Notes: a model not told the origin generated them from the letters alone. A stretch of 64,000 bases of DNA from Streptomyces resistomycificus (GCF_001514265.1 NZ_KQ948990.1:1-64000); one strand, 5' to 3'; shown: positions 52,412-61,108, numbered from the stretch's first letter. Numbers and translations: made by a program.

Positions 52412-54058
52412 GTGAATGGCGGGATGGGCCAACTGATCCCCTTCACACACGAATACGACGGCGAACGTCTCAGCGGTGTGCGCGGCGGGAACGGCGGTGG
52501 TGTCACGCGTGCCACCGCCGTCCTGCTGCACGGCGCCGGAAACGGCAGCAAGGAGCGCTTGCTGCCGCTCTTCGACGAGTTCACGGCGCACGGCTGCCAG
52601 AGCCTGGCCTTCGACTTCTCCGGACACGGCGAAAGCAGCGGACTTCTGGGGGAGTTGAGCCTGCGGCGCCGATTCGAGCAGGCGGTGTCGGTGATCGACG
52701 CCTTCGTCCCGGCGGGCGGGCCGCTGGTCCTGGTCGGCTTCAGCATGAGCGGGCAGACGGTGGCCGACCTCGCCGCGCACTACGGCGAGCGGGTCACGGC
52801 CCTGGGCCTGTGCGCGCCCGCGGTCTACACCGACGAGGCGTGGGACGTGCCGTTCGGCGCCGGTGACGGTCCGTTCAGCGGGATCATCCGGACCCCGGGC
52901 AGCTGGCGGAGGTCACGGGCGCTCGACGTGCTGCGGGCGTACGAGGGGCGGGCGGTGCTCGCGGTGCCGGGCACCGACGCGGTGATCCCGCCCGAGGTGA
53001 CGGAGACGGTGCAGGAGGCACTGTGCGCTCGCGCGCAGTTCTCGCGCCTCGACCTGCCGCAGGCGGAACACCGTTTGGGGCTGTGGTTTCGTGATCACGC
53101 CGATGACCGGCGGGAGTTCGTGTCCGCCCTGCTCACGCAGGGGTGGGAGGCGACCCGGTCGTGGGTGGCCAAGCAGCTCCCCGCCGGGCGCTCGGTCCGT
53201 GACGTCCGTCAGCTGTCCGGCGGGTGGAGCTCCCAGATGCGCCGCCTGACCCTCGACGACGGCACGGGGCTGGTGCTGCGGTCCTTCGTGAAGCCCTTCT
53301 TCCGTCTGCACGCCCCCGGCATGCTGGCCCGGGAAGCGGCCGTCCTCGGCCTGCTCGCCGGGCAGGAGGGTATCCCCGCCGCGCGGCCGGTGGCCGTCGA
53401 CCCCACGGCCGAACTCTGCGATCATCCCTCGCTGTTGATGTCGCTGCTTCCGGGGCGGGTACGGGTCGACGAGGCGGACGGCGGTGAGCTCGAGCAGCGC
53501 CTGGACCTGCTGGCGGCCCAGCTCGTCCGGATCCACGCGGTGGTACCGGACGAACGACCGCGCCCGTACCAGGCGTGGACCTCGCCGGAGCGGGTGCTCA
53601 CGCCGCCGGGGCCGCTGTGGGAGCGTGCGGTGGACGTGATCCGCCGCGAACCCCCGTCCTACGAGGGGTGCTTCCTGCACCGGGACTTCCATCCCGGCAA
53701 CGTGCTGTTCGAAGGCGGCGGGGACGGGCTGCGGGTCAGCGGGGTCGTCGACTGGGTCGAGACGTCGTGGGGCCCCGCCGACCTGGACGTCGCCCACTGC
53801 TCCACGGCCCTGGCACTGCTGCACGGGCCGGCCTGCGGGCTCGGCTTCCGCGCCCGCTACGAGGCGCACGGCGGGCGCGGACTCGCCGACGGGGCCGACC
53901 ATCTGTACTGGCGGCTGCTGGACGCGCTCGGTTACGCCCCTCACGCGGCGAAGCTGGCCGGTCCCTGGCGCGAGTTGGGGCGTGGGGATCTGACGCCGGA
54001 GGTGCTGGGCGGGCGGCTGGAGGAGTACGTGGCGGGGCTGGTGGAGCGGTACGGCTGA
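52412..54058 (+). CDS. Alpha/beta-hydrolase fused to an aminoglycoside phosphotransferase-like domain
   Basis: One 548-aa chain. Residues 1-245 are an alpha/beta-hydrolase with VLLHGAGNGS (oxyanion hole), nucleophile Ser111 in GFSMSG, Asp189 in PGTDAVIP and His220 in AEHRLG, so the triad looks complete. Residues 262-548 are an APH/choline-kinase-fold domain: LSGGWSSQMRRLTL, the catalytic HRDFHPGNVLF at 423-433, and VVDWVETSWGP as the metal-binding motif. Substrates are unknown, and I know of no named family with this order. The GTG at 52412 is taken as start after GAGGGGCGGGG; ATG at 52424 is possible. It converges with the DUF2252 gene. Confidence 0.85.
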   Translation: MNGGMGQLIPFTHEYDGERLSGVRGGNGGGVTRATAVLLHGAGNGSKERLLPLFDEFTAHGCQSLAFDFSGHGESSGLLGELSLRRRFEQAVSVIDAFVPAGGPLVLVGFSMSGQTVADLAAHYGERVTALGLCAPAVYTDEAWDVPFGAGDGPFSGIIRTPGSWRRSRALDVLRAYEGRAVLAVPGTDAVIPPEVTETVQEALCARAQFSRLDLPQAEHRLGLWFRDHADDRREFVSALLTQGWEATRSWVAKQLPAGRSVRDVRQLSGGWSSQMRRLTLDDGTGLVLRSFVKPFFRLHAPGMLAREAAVLGLLAGQEGIPAARPVAVDPTAELCDHPSLLMSLLPGRVRVDEADGGELEQRLDLLAAQLVRIHAVVPDERPRPYQAWTSPERVLTPPGPLWERAVDVIRREPPSYEGCFLHRDFHPGNVLFEGGGDGLRVSGVVDWVETSWGPADLDVAHCSTALALLHGPACGLGFRARYEAHGGRGLADGADHLYWRLLDALGYAPHAAKLAGPWRELGRGDLTPEVLGGRLEEYVAGLVERYG

Positions 54059-54087
54059 GGCCGGTCCGGTCGCGGCGAACCGGGCCG

Positions 54088-55455
54088 TCACTCCCCCGGG
54101 GCCGCCCGCACCACCCCCGCCGCCACCGCCGCGCCCAGCGTCGCGTGGTCGTGGGCGGTCTGGTTGGCGTAGGCGAGGGCGAAGTCGGTGACGGCCTGGT
54201 CGAAGGTGTCGGCGCCGCCCAGGTAGCCGGCGATGGCGATGCGGTCGCCGGAGCGGGCGTGGGCGCGGGCCAGGGCGGTGCCGCAGAGGCGGGCGTAGGC
54301 CGCGAGGTCGGTGGGGTTCATGCCGGCGACGTCCGCCGTGCCCTTCATGTCGCGCAGCTGCCGCCAGTAGTACGCCCGGCCCTGTGGCCCGCTCATCCAC
54401 CCCAGGAAGATGTCGCCGGCGGCCTGGAGCAGCCGCTGCCCGGCGACGACGCGGTGCCCGGGATGGACGTACGGCCCGCTCGGCAGGTGCTCTTCCAGTA
54501 CGGACGTCCGCGCCTCCTTCACCTGGAGGAACAGCGGGTCTTCCGTGTCCCGGCCGGCCAGCAGCACGATGAAGCAGCGCATGCCGACGCTGCCGACCCC
54601 GACGACCTTGCGGGCCGCGTCCACGAACCGGTACCGGTCCAGGAGCAGTCGGCGTTCCTCGGCGAGGGTGGAGCGGTAGTCGCTGAAGATCTTGCGCAGG
54701 GCGGCCGTGTCGGGGACTCCGGCGGGCTCCAGCAGCGGTGGGTCGTCGATGATGCGCAGACGTCCGTCGACGACCTCCGTGAGCTTGGCGAGGGCCTGGA
54801 GGCTGGTGCGGCGGCGGGCGCGGGTGATGCTGGACTCGACGCGGCGGCGGTGCCGCGCGGAGCGGGCCAGCGGCAGCAGGCTGTCGGCGTCGATCCGCTC
54901 GTACCAGACGTCGAGTTCGCCGCGCGGGGCGAGGCGGCGCATGGCGAGTCGGTAGGCGGCGGTCGCCTCCAGGGCGGCCCGGCGGGTCCTCGCCTCGCTG
55001 TGGCCGTTCTCCCGGGCCGCGACGGCGACGCTGGCGGCGAGGCGTTTGACGTCCCATTCGAAGGGACCGGGGAAGGTCTCGTCGAAGTCGTTCAGGTCGA
55101 AGAGCAGGGCCCGCTCGGGAGAGGCGTACAGGCCGAAGTTGAGCAGGTGGGCGTCGCCGCAGAGCTGCACGGTCAGGCCGGTGTGCGGCTGGGCGGCGAG
55201 GTCGGCGGCCATCACCGCGGCCGCGCCGCGCAGGAACGCGAAGGGCGAGGCGGTCATCCGGCCGTAGCGCACCGGCAGCAGTTCCGGAAGCCGGTCGCGG
55301 CCCTGCCGCTCCAGGACGCCCACCGGGTCGGGGCGGTCCACGGAGGGCAGCCAGGCGGCGTGCGCGGAGCGGGGGACGCGCTTGCGGGCGGCCTTGCCGC
55401 GGGCGGCGCGGGCGGCGGGGTCGAAGCGGTGGGCGGGGTCGCCGGGCGCTGTCAT
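54088..55455 (-). CDS. DUF2252 protein
   Basis: A 455-aa protein of DUF2252, which has a distant protein-kinase-like fold. Hallmarks are QLCGDAHLLNFGLYASPERALLFDLNDFDE around 120-150, where the Asp/Asn residues resemble a kinase catalytic loop and metal site, and RFVDAARKVVGVGSVGMRCF. Activity is not established for the family. The ATG at 55455 (MTAPGDPAHRFDPAAR) has GGAG 9 nt upstream. The end-to-end neighbour carries an APH-like domain, so two kinase-fold proteins lie together. Confidence 0.88.
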   Translation of the reverse strand: MTAPGDPAHRFDPAARAARGKAARKRVPRSAHAAWLPSVDRPDPVGVLERQGRDRLPELLPVRYGRMTASPFAFLRGAAAVMAADLAAQPHTGLTVQLCGDAHLLNFGLYASPERALLFDLNDFDETFPGPFEWDVKRLAASVAVAARENGHSEARTRRAALEATAAYRLAMRRLAPRGELDVWYERIDADSLLPLARSARHRRRVESSITRARRRTSLQALAKLTEVVDGRLRIIDDPPLLEPAGVPDTAALRKIFSDYRSTLAEERRLLLDRYRFVDAARKVVGVGSVGMRCFIVLLAGRDTEDPLFLQVKEARTSVLEEHLPSGPYVHPGHRVVAGQRLLQAAGDIFLGWMSGPQGRAYYWRQLRDMKGTADVAGMNPTDLAAYARLCGTALARAHARSGDRIAIAGYLGGADTFDQAVTDFALAYANQTAHDHATLGAAVAAGVVRAAPGE

Positions 55456-55745
55456 CCGCGTTGTCTCCGCATCATGCCTCCCTGGCCCCGGACACTCGGT
55501 TCTCGGACGTCGGCACCTCCTGATCGCAGTGAAGGCCCGGGGGTGGGGCCTCGCATGCCGGGTACGGCAAACGGGTGACCGGGGCGGGGTCCGCCCTCCC
55601 GCGTCGGGTGCCTCGGTCAGGTCGCCGCGTCGACCCGTCGGTCGCTGCGCCGACCCGTCTGTGGCTGCCGTCCGCTGTCGGTGCCGCCCGCTGTCGGTGC
55701 CGTCCGCGAGGATGCCCACAGGGGGCGCGACGGGTGGAGGCCGGG

Positions 55746-56930
55746 ATGGGTGACGAGGAGCGGTACGTCGGTGTGGCGGAGCGGCGGGCGCGGCTCGCGC
55801 TGCGGCACCGGCTGGCCGGGGTGACACGGGCGGCGGGGCCTCAGGAGGTGGCGGACTCGCTGGTCGCTCTGCACGGCACCGATCCGGCGACGGTGTACCT
55901 GGCCGTGGGCGCGCGGCTCGCCGACCCCGCGCGGACCGTGGCGGAGACCGGCCGGGCGCTGTACGAGGACGGTGGGCTGGTGCGGATGCACGGCATGCGC
56001 CACACGGTCTTCGTGTTCCCGACGGAACTGACCGCGGTCGTCCACGCCTCGACCGGCCTCACGGTCGCCGCGCGGGAGCGTGCCGCGCTGCTCAGGGACA
56101 TGGGGAAGGCGGGGGCGCCGGACGCGGCCTGGCTGAAGGAGGTCGAGGACGCGGCACTGGCCGCGCTGGCCCGGCGCGGGCAGGCGACGGCGACCGAACT
56201 CGCCGAGGACGAACCGCGGCTGCGGGAGCAGTTCGTGTACGCGGCCGGCACGGGCTACGAGGGCGTCCACACCGTCTCGACACGGCTGCTGAGGGTGCTC
56301 GGTGTGGAGGGCAAAGTCGTCCGGGGCCGGCCGCTCGGCACCTGGACGTCCAGCCGGTTCCGCTGGGCGGTGGCTCCCGCCCACCCCGAACTGGACGCGG
56401 CGGGGGCACAGGCGTCGCTGCTCGGGCGGTGGCTGGCCGCGTGCGGCCCGGCCACGGAGGCGGACCTGAAGTGGTGGACGGGGTGGAAGGTGACGGACGT
56501 ACGCCGGGCGCTGGCGGCGATCGGAGCGCGGCCGGTGTCCCTGGACGAGGGGGTGGGGTACGTCGTCGCCGGTGACGTCGGCCCGGTGGCGGGGCCCGCC
56601 GAGCCGTGGGCCGCGCTGCTGCCGGGACTCGATCCGACGGCGATGGGCTGGCAGCGGCGGGACTGGTATCTGGCGCCGGAGCTGCGGCCCGCGTTGTTCG
56701 ACCGCAGCGGCAATGTCGGGCCGACGGTGTGGTGGGACGGCCGGGTGGTGGGCGGTTGGGCCCAGCGGCCGGACGGGGAGATCGTGTGGCGGTTGCTGGA
56801 CACGGAGGGGCTGGGGCGCGACGCGGAGACGGCGATCGCGGCGGAGGCGGAGCGGTTGCGGCGCTGGGTGGGGACGACGCGGGTGACACCGCGGTTCCGG
56901 ACGCCGCTGGAGAAGGAGTTGTCGGCGTAG
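55746..56930 (+). CDS. Winged-helix DNA-binding protein, HTH_42/AlkZ-like family
   Basis: A 394-aa protein of the HTH_42 (formerly DUF1006) group, which includes the YcaQ/AlkZ DNA glycosylases acting on interstrand crosslinks and bulky alkylated bases. Diagnostic segments are LVALHGTDPATVYLAVGAR near the N-terminus, GTDP replacing the catalytic QxQ region of YcaQ, RHTVFVFPTEL, and WYLAPELRPALFDRSGNVGPTVWWDGRVVGGWAQ toward the end. Glycosylase activity is possible but the changed motif leaves it open. The ATG at 55746 is preceded by GGAGGCCGGG. The 290 bp upstream contain short duplicated CCGCTGTCGGTGCCG units and no ORF I support. Confidence 0.85.
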   Translation: MGDEERYVGVAERRARLALRHRLAGVTRAAGPQEVADSLVALHGTDPATVYLAVGARLADPARTVAETGRALYEDGGLVRMHGMRHTVFVFPTELTAVVHASTGLTVAARERAALLRDMGKAGAPDAAWLKEVEDAALAALARRGQATATELAEDEPRLREQFVYAAGTGYEGVHTVSTRLLRVLGVEGKVVRGRPLGTWTSSRFRWAVAPAHPELDAAGAQASLLGRWLAACGPATEADLKWWTGWKVTDVRRALAAIGARPVSLDEGVGYVVAGDVGPVAGPAEPWAALLPGLDPTAMGWQRRDWYLAPELRPALFDRSGNVGPTVWWDGRVVGGWAQRPDGEIVWRLLDTEGLGRDAETAIAAEAERLRRWVGTTRVTPRFRTPLEKELSA

Positions 56931-56934
56931 AGGG

Positions 56935-57006
56935 GCGGGTTGAGTCGAGTCGGATCGGGCCGAGTCGGGTTGGGTTGAGTCGGGCCGGGTTGAGTCGGGC
57001 CGGGCA
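56935..57006. repeat. Short degenerate repeats (GAGTCGGGYYGGGTT type)
   Basis: The bases after the HTH_42 stop are made of imperfect units such as GGGTTGAGTCGGGCC, with GTTGAGTCG occurring three times. They lie between convergent genes. Confidence 0.7.
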
Positions 57007-57073
57007 GGTTGACGGCACATGGGTTCGCACCGGCGCCGGGCGCCCCGGGACTCGGGGCGCCCGGCGCGTCGGC

Positions 57074-57388
57074 TCAACGCGAGTAGCGCATCAGCGCCCG
57101 CACCATGTGGCACGTGGTGTCCGACGGCGGGTGGACGCCGATCGTCTCCGCCGTGCTTCGGATCGTCTCGTTGCGGGCCTGGTTGGGCAGGTAGACGCCC
57201 GAGTCGAGCAGGGCGATCGCGAGGCGCAGGGCCTTGAGGCGACGGTTGTGGCTGACGTACCACTCGCGTGGACGGCCCGGCGGCAGCGGGCACTTCTCCA
57301 CGGGTGCGAACGGCATGTCGAGCAGCACGGGGCGCTTCGCGGTGGACTGGGTGGGCAACGGCTTCGGCTTCAGTGCGGCAGCGGGCAC
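57074..57388 (-). CDS. Conserved small protein of unknown function (104 aa)
   Basis: A 104-aa basic protein. AGGAGG lies 6 nt before a GTG at 57388 (MPAAALKPKPLPTQS); an ATG six bases earlier touches that site directly and is less likely. Conserved-looking segments are PPGRPREWYVSHNRRLKALRLAIALLDSGVY and ETIRSTAETIGVHPPSDTTCHMVRALMRYS, which look like a small helical DNA- or protein-binding domain. The whole sequence is compositionally normal for the genus. I do not recognise a named family. Confidence 0.75.
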   Translation of the reverse strand: MPAAALKPKPLPTQSTAKRPVLLDMPFAPVEKCPLPPGRPREWYVSHNRRLKALRLAIALLDSGVYLPNQARNETIRSTAETIGVHPPSDTTCHMVRALMRYSR

Positions 57389-57549
57389 GGGCATCCTCCT
57401 GTCGCGGTCAGGGCGTCGGCCCGGAGATCTCGACACCCCGGCGACACCCTCGAACACTGCTTCTATTCTACCGCCCGGCACTGACAAAAGCCCCTGGCCA
57501 CAAGGCCTTTCGGGGGTGCTGTGACGGGCGTGGAGGACGGGTTCTCGCG

Positions 57550-57555
57550 TACCGT
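57550..57555 (+). promoter_or_regulatory. Candidate -10 box (TACCGT) of a leaderless transcript
   Basis: TACCGT ends 7 nt before the ATG at 57563, with no ribosome-binding site. Confidence 0.5.
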
Positions 57556-57562
57556 GGGCCGC

Positions 57563-57922
57563 ATGGAGATCTGGATCAACCCGGCCTGTTCGAAGTGCCG
57601 CAGCGCGCTCACCCTGCTCGACGCGGAGGGCGCGGACTACACCGTCCGCCGCTATCTGGAGGACGTGCCGAGCGAGGACGAGATCCGGGACGTACTGGAG
57701 CGCCTCGGCCTCGAACCCTGGGACATCACCCGCACCCAGGAGGCCGCCGCGAAGGAGCTCGGTCTCAAGGACTGGCCGCGGGACGACACTTCGCGCGACC
57801 GCTGGGTCAAGGCGCTGTCCGAGCACCCCAAGCTGATCCAGCGCCCGATCATCACGGCGGACGACGGTACGGCGGTGGTGGGCCGCAGCGAGGAGTCCGT
57901 ACGGGACGCCTTGTCCCGTTGA
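57563..57922 (+). CDS. ArsC/Spx-family thioredoxin-fold protein
   Basis: A 119-aa protein of the glutaredoxin-type arsenate reductase family. It opens MEIWINPACSKCRSAL with a CxxC at residues 9-12, unlike the single Cys of E. coli ArsC. The conserved LIQRPIITADDGTAVVGRSEE carries the Arg and cis-Pro of the anion site. It may be an arsenate reductase or an oxidoreductase; no ars genes adjoin. The ATG at 57563 has a -10-like box 7 nt upstream. Confidence 0.88.
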   Translation: MEIWINPACSKCRSALTLLDAEGADYTVRRYLEDVPSEDEIRDVLERLGLEPWDITRTQEAAAKELGLKDWPRDDTSRDRWVKALSEHPKLIQRPIITADDGTAVVGRSEESVRDALSR

Positions 57923-58038
57923 GATCCGTTCCGCCGCGATCCGTCGCGTCGGGCTTCCTGTCCCGCTGCCCCCTTTGCCCCCTTGGCCGGGTGTTCAACT
58001 GTTTGTCGGGCGGCGGGAGTTCGGCGGGCGCGCGCTGT

Positions 58039-58044
58039 TACCCT
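58039..58044 (+). promoter_or_regulatory. Candidate -10 box (TACCCT) of a leaderless transcript
   Basis: TACCCT lies 8 nt before the ATG at 58053. Confidence 0.45.
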
Positions 58045-58052
58045 CCGCGGCC

Positions 58053-58871
58053 ATGAGCTTCGGTGATCACGGAATGCCCCCGCACGCCGCCGACCCGTAC
58101 GCCGCGTGGGTGGCCGAGCAGGAGCGGATACGCGGCAGACGCCGCACGCGACGCGCGGTCGCCGCCGGTACGGGCGTGGTCCTCGTGGCCGCGATCGCCG
58201 CGGGTGCCGTGCTGTACGCGGGGGGCGGTGACGACGGGGCACCGGCGGCCACTCCCTTGACGACGACCACCGAGGACTCGGGCGCCCCCGCCCCGTCCGT
58301 CACCGCCTCCCTGCCCTCCGACGCCCCGGCGGCCCTCCCCTCGCTGCTCGCGCGGCCCGTGATCCGGCCCGAGCAGGCATTCCCGCAGCAGAACGTGCGC
58401 CTGGCGGACGGCTCCCGGTTCCACCGCGTCGACCTGGCCACCACCACCGACTGCGCCCGGGGCATGTCCCCCGAGCTGGCCGCGCTGATCGAGCAGGGCG
58501 AGGGGTGCGTCCGGTTGACGGCGGCACTGTTCACGGACACCGAGCAGCGCTCCCAGGTGACGGTCAGCGTGCTGGGTTTCCGGCGGGTCGAGGACGCCTC
58601 GGCGGTGTTCGCGATGGCCTCGACGGACCCGGTGACGTACCAGGTGGTCTCGCTCGACCCGCCGCCCGGCGCCGGGCTGCCGACGGTGCCGCCGGGTTCG
58701 GCCGGGGTCTTCCGGCGGCTGATGACCGTGCGCTCGGTGGTGTTCGCGAACGGGCAGTGGGGCGACGGGGCGGAGACCGGGGAGGCCGAGCTGACGGGCC
58801 AGACCGAGGGTTTGCTCCGGCATGTCAGCGACACGGTGGCGGCGTACGAGCAGGGAGAGGGCACGAGCTGA
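58053..58871 (+). CDS. Single-pass membrane protein with secreted domain
   Basis: A 272-aa protein: about 35 cytosolic residues, a helix (AVAAGTGVVLVAAIAAGAVL), a Thr/Ser/Pro-rich linker and an external domain of about 170 residues with two Cys (TTDCARGM and EGCVRLTA), likely a disulfide. No catalytic motif is seen. It precedes another secreted-protein gene on the same strand. The ATG at 58053 is supported by a correctly spaced -10-like box. Function unknown. Confidence 0.78.
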   Translation: MSFGDHGMPPHAADPYAAWVAEQERIRGRRRTRRAVAAGTGVVLVAAIAAGAVLYAGGGDDGAPAATPLTTTTEDSGAPAPSVTASLPSDAPAALPSLLARPVIRPEQAFPQQNVRLADGSRFHRVDLATTTDCARGMSPELAALIEQGEGCVRLTAALFTDTEQRSQVTVSVLGFRRVEDASAVFAMASTDPVTYQVVSLDPPPGAGLPTVPPGSAGVFRRLMTVRSVVFANGQWGDGAETGEAELTGQTEGLLRHVSDTVAAYEQGEGTS

Positions 58872-58988
58872 CCGCGGCAACTCCCTTGTGACACACGCCA
58901 CTTCGGTGACTCCTGTAAACCGCTGAGTCACCTCGTTCGGTATCTCGTACATAGCGGCGTACGCTCCCCTACCTCTCAGGAGCCGCGC

Positions 58989-59666
58989 ATGTCCCGTAGG
59001 AGAACCCTCAGTACGAAGAAGAAGATCGCGCTGCTGGCGAGTGCCGCGACGGTGGCGGGAGGCGGCGCCTTCGTCATGGCGGCCACCTCGAACGCCGCGC
59101 AGTCCCCGCAGACGGCCGCGCAGTCGAGCGTCTGCCAGGGTCTCGCCACCGCCCTCGGCAACAACCAGAAGTTCATCGACGGCCAGCGGGCCGCCCCGGA
59201 CGCTCAGTCCGAGGCCCGGATCGCCAACCGCGAGGCCGTCATCGCGCAGATCAAGGTGCAGCAGGAGGCGTCGGGGTGCGTCGTCGGGGAGTCGGCTCAG
59301 GACTCCCAGGCGACCCAGCCGGCGCAGACCGCACCACCCGCGCAGAGCGCACCCCCGACGCAGGCCGAGGACCCCTCGCAGGCGCCGCCCGCCGACGGCG
59401 GCGACGGTGGTGGTGCCGGGGAGCAGGTGTGCAACGGCTCGACCGTCACCCTGTCCGGCGAGGGCGGCGCCCCGGCCGCGTCCAGCAACCAGTTCCCGGC
59501 CGGTACGAAGCTGAAGGTCACCAACCTGGACAACAACCAGTCCACGACGGTGGAGGTCACCTCGGTCTCCGGCAGCTGTGTCCTGCTCAACAACGCCGCC
59601 TTCGAGCAGGTACGGGAGCCCGGAAAGTTCCTGATCCGCCGAGCGGTGATCGAGAAGGTGGGGTGA
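58989..59666 (+). CDS. Secreted protein of unknown function
   Basis: A 225-aa protein with a basic start (MSRRRTLSTKKKIALL) and a signal peptide likely cut after SNAAQ or nearby. A first helical region holds a Cys pair, a Gln/Pro/Ala linker follows, and the C-terminal 80 residues (TKLKVTNLDNNQSTTVEVTSVSGSCVLLNNAAFEQV) look like a small beta-barrel resembling the RlpA-type double-psi fold. CAGGAG lies 7 nt before the ATG. A wall or extracellular role is likely, but not specified by sequence. Confidence 0.8.
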   Translation: MSRRRTLSTKKKIALLASAATVAGGGAFVMAATSNAAQSPQTAAQSSVCQGLATALGNNQKFIDGQRAAPDAQSEARIANREAVIAQIKVQQEASGCVVGESAQDSQATQPAQTAPPAQSAPPTQAEDPSQAPPADGGDGGGAGEQVCNGSTVTLSGEGGAPAASSNQFPAGTKLKVTNLDNNQSTTVEVTSVSGSCVLLNNAAFEQVREPGKFLIRRAVIEKVG

Positions 59667-59887
59667 GGCCACGACGCCCGTAGCAGGCAGCAGTACGTGT
59701 CAGCGGTCCCGCCGCCCCCGGCCAGGGGCGGCGGGACCGGCATGTCCGCGGCCCTCCGGTGCCCCCGCGCGCCGCCCCCTACCCCATCGCATACGAGCCA
59801 CCACGGCACTCCTTTTCGGGCCCCCGCGCCGCCGCTCCCCGCGCCCCGCGGGCCCTCACAGCGTGAGTCGCACCACAGCATCCCCAG
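59667..59887. other. Intergenic region upstream of the glnII regulatory site
   Basis: This GC-rich stretch between the secreted-protein gene and the glnII GlnR box has GCGGCGGGACC-type inverted sequence near 59710-59735 that may terminate the upstream transcript. No ORF with a ribosome-binding site is seen. Confidence 0.4.
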
Positions 59888-59925
59888 GTAACACGGGGTT
59901 CACATTCGAGCAATGACCGGGAAAT
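59888..59925 (+). promoter_or_regulatory. GlnR box of glnII
   Basis: GTAAC-n6-TTCAC-n6-GCAAT-n6-GAAAT has the same a-b-a-b spacing as the glnA box, with the two middle half-sites degenerate. A perfect TTGACA (59932-59937) follows as a possible -35. GlnR is known to activate glnII in S. coelicolor. Confidence 0.8.
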
Positions 59926-60024
59926 CGCCTGTTGACAGGCTGCCGGACAGAAAGCGGTGCCTCAGTGCCGCAGCGCCGCTGCACCCGCAAGTGCTTCTAG
60001 ACACACCCCCGAAGGAAGTGGCCC

Positions 60025-61053
60025 GTGACCTTCAAGGCTGAGTACATCTGGATCGACGGCACCCAGCCGACGGCGAAGCTCCGTTCCAAGACGAAGATCC
60101 TGGCGGACGACGCCAAGGGTGCCGAGCTCGGTATCTGGGGCTTCGACGGGTCGTCCACGAACCAGGCCGAGGGCCACTCCTCGGACCGTGTCCTCAAGCC
60201 GGTCTTCTCCTGCCCGGACCCGATCCGCGGCGGCGACGACATCCTCGTCCTGTGCGAGGTCCTCAACATCGACATGACGCCGCACGAGTCCAACACCCGT
60301 GCCGCGCTCACCGAGGTCGCCGAGAAGTTCGCCTCGCAGGAGCCGATCTTCGGCATCGAGCAGGAGTACACCTTCTTCAAGGACGGTTACCCGCTCGGCT
60401 TCCCCCGGGGCGGCTTCCCGGCCCCCCAGGGCGGCTACTACTGCGGTGTCGGCGCCGACGAGATCTTCGGCCGTGACATCGTCGAGGCCCACCTGGACAA
60501 CTGCCTCAAGGCGGGTCTCGCGATCTCCGGCATCAACGCCGAGGTCATGCCCGGCCAGTGGGAGTTCCAGGTCGGTCCGGTCTCCCCCCTGGAGGTCTCC
60601 GACCACCTGTGGGTGGCCCGCTGGCTGCTCTACCGCACCGCCGAGGACTTCGGCGTCTCCGCGACGCTGGACCCGAAGCCGGTGAAGGGCGACTGGAACG
60701 GCGCCGGTGCGCACACCAACTTCTCCACCAAGGCGATGCGCGAGGGTTACGACGCGATCATCACCGCGTGCGAGTCGCTCGGTGAGGGCTCCAAGCCGCT
60801 CGACCACGTCAAGAACTACGGCGCCGGCATCGACGACCGCCTGACCGGTCTGCACGAGACCGCCCCGTGGAACGAGTACTCCTACGGTGTCTCCAACCGT
60901 GGCGCCTCGGTCCGTATCCCGTGGCAGGTCGAGCAGGACGGCAAGGGCTACATCGAGGACCGCCGTCCGAACGCCAACGTCGACCCGTACCTGGTGACGC
61001 GCCTGATCGTCGACACCTGCTGCTCGGCTCTGGAGAAGGCCGGCCAGGTCTGA
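60025..61053 (+). CDS. glnII: Glutamine synthetase type II
   Basis: A eukaryotic-type octamer/decamer glutamine synthetase, unrelated in length and control to GlnA. The 342-aa product starts MTFKAEYIWIDGTQPTAKLR and has the GSII motifs GFDGSSTNQAEGHSSD, IFGIEQEYTFF, and NGAGAHTNFSTKAMR. It lacks the adenylylation Tyr region of GSI. GAAGGAAGTGGCCC precedes the GTG. The GlnR box upstream indicates induction in nitrogen limitation. Streptomyces and Frankia are typical bacteria that keep both types. Confidence 0.98.
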   Translation: MTFKAEYIWIDGTQPTAKLRSKTKILADDAKGAELGIWGFDGSSTNQAEGHSSDRVLKPVFSCPDPIRGGDDILVLCEVLNIDMTPHESNTRAALTEVAEKFASQEPIFGIEQEYTFFKDGYPLGFPRGGFPAPQGGYYCGVGADEIFGRDIVEAHLDNCLKAGLAISGINAEVMPGQWEFQVGPVSPLEVSDHLWVARWLLYRTAEDFGVSATLDPKPVKGDWNGAGAHTNFSTKAMREGYDAIITACESLGEGSKPLDHVKNYGAGIDDRLTGLHETAPWNEYSYGVSNRGASVRIPWQVEQDGKGYIEDRRPNANVDPYLVTRLIVDTCCSALEKAGQV

Positions 61054-61068
61054 TCCCCCCGTTCGTCC

Positions 61069-61105
61069 CGTAGGGGCGCCCGCCATCCCGGCGGGCGCCC
61101 CTACG
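61069..61105 (+). terminator. Hairpin terminator after glnII
   Basis: A perfect 16-bp stem (61069-61084 with 61090-61105) and 5-nt loop, 16 nt after the stop. Its right arm ends just before the -10-like box of the next gene. Confidence 0.9.
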
Positions 61106-61108
61106 GCG

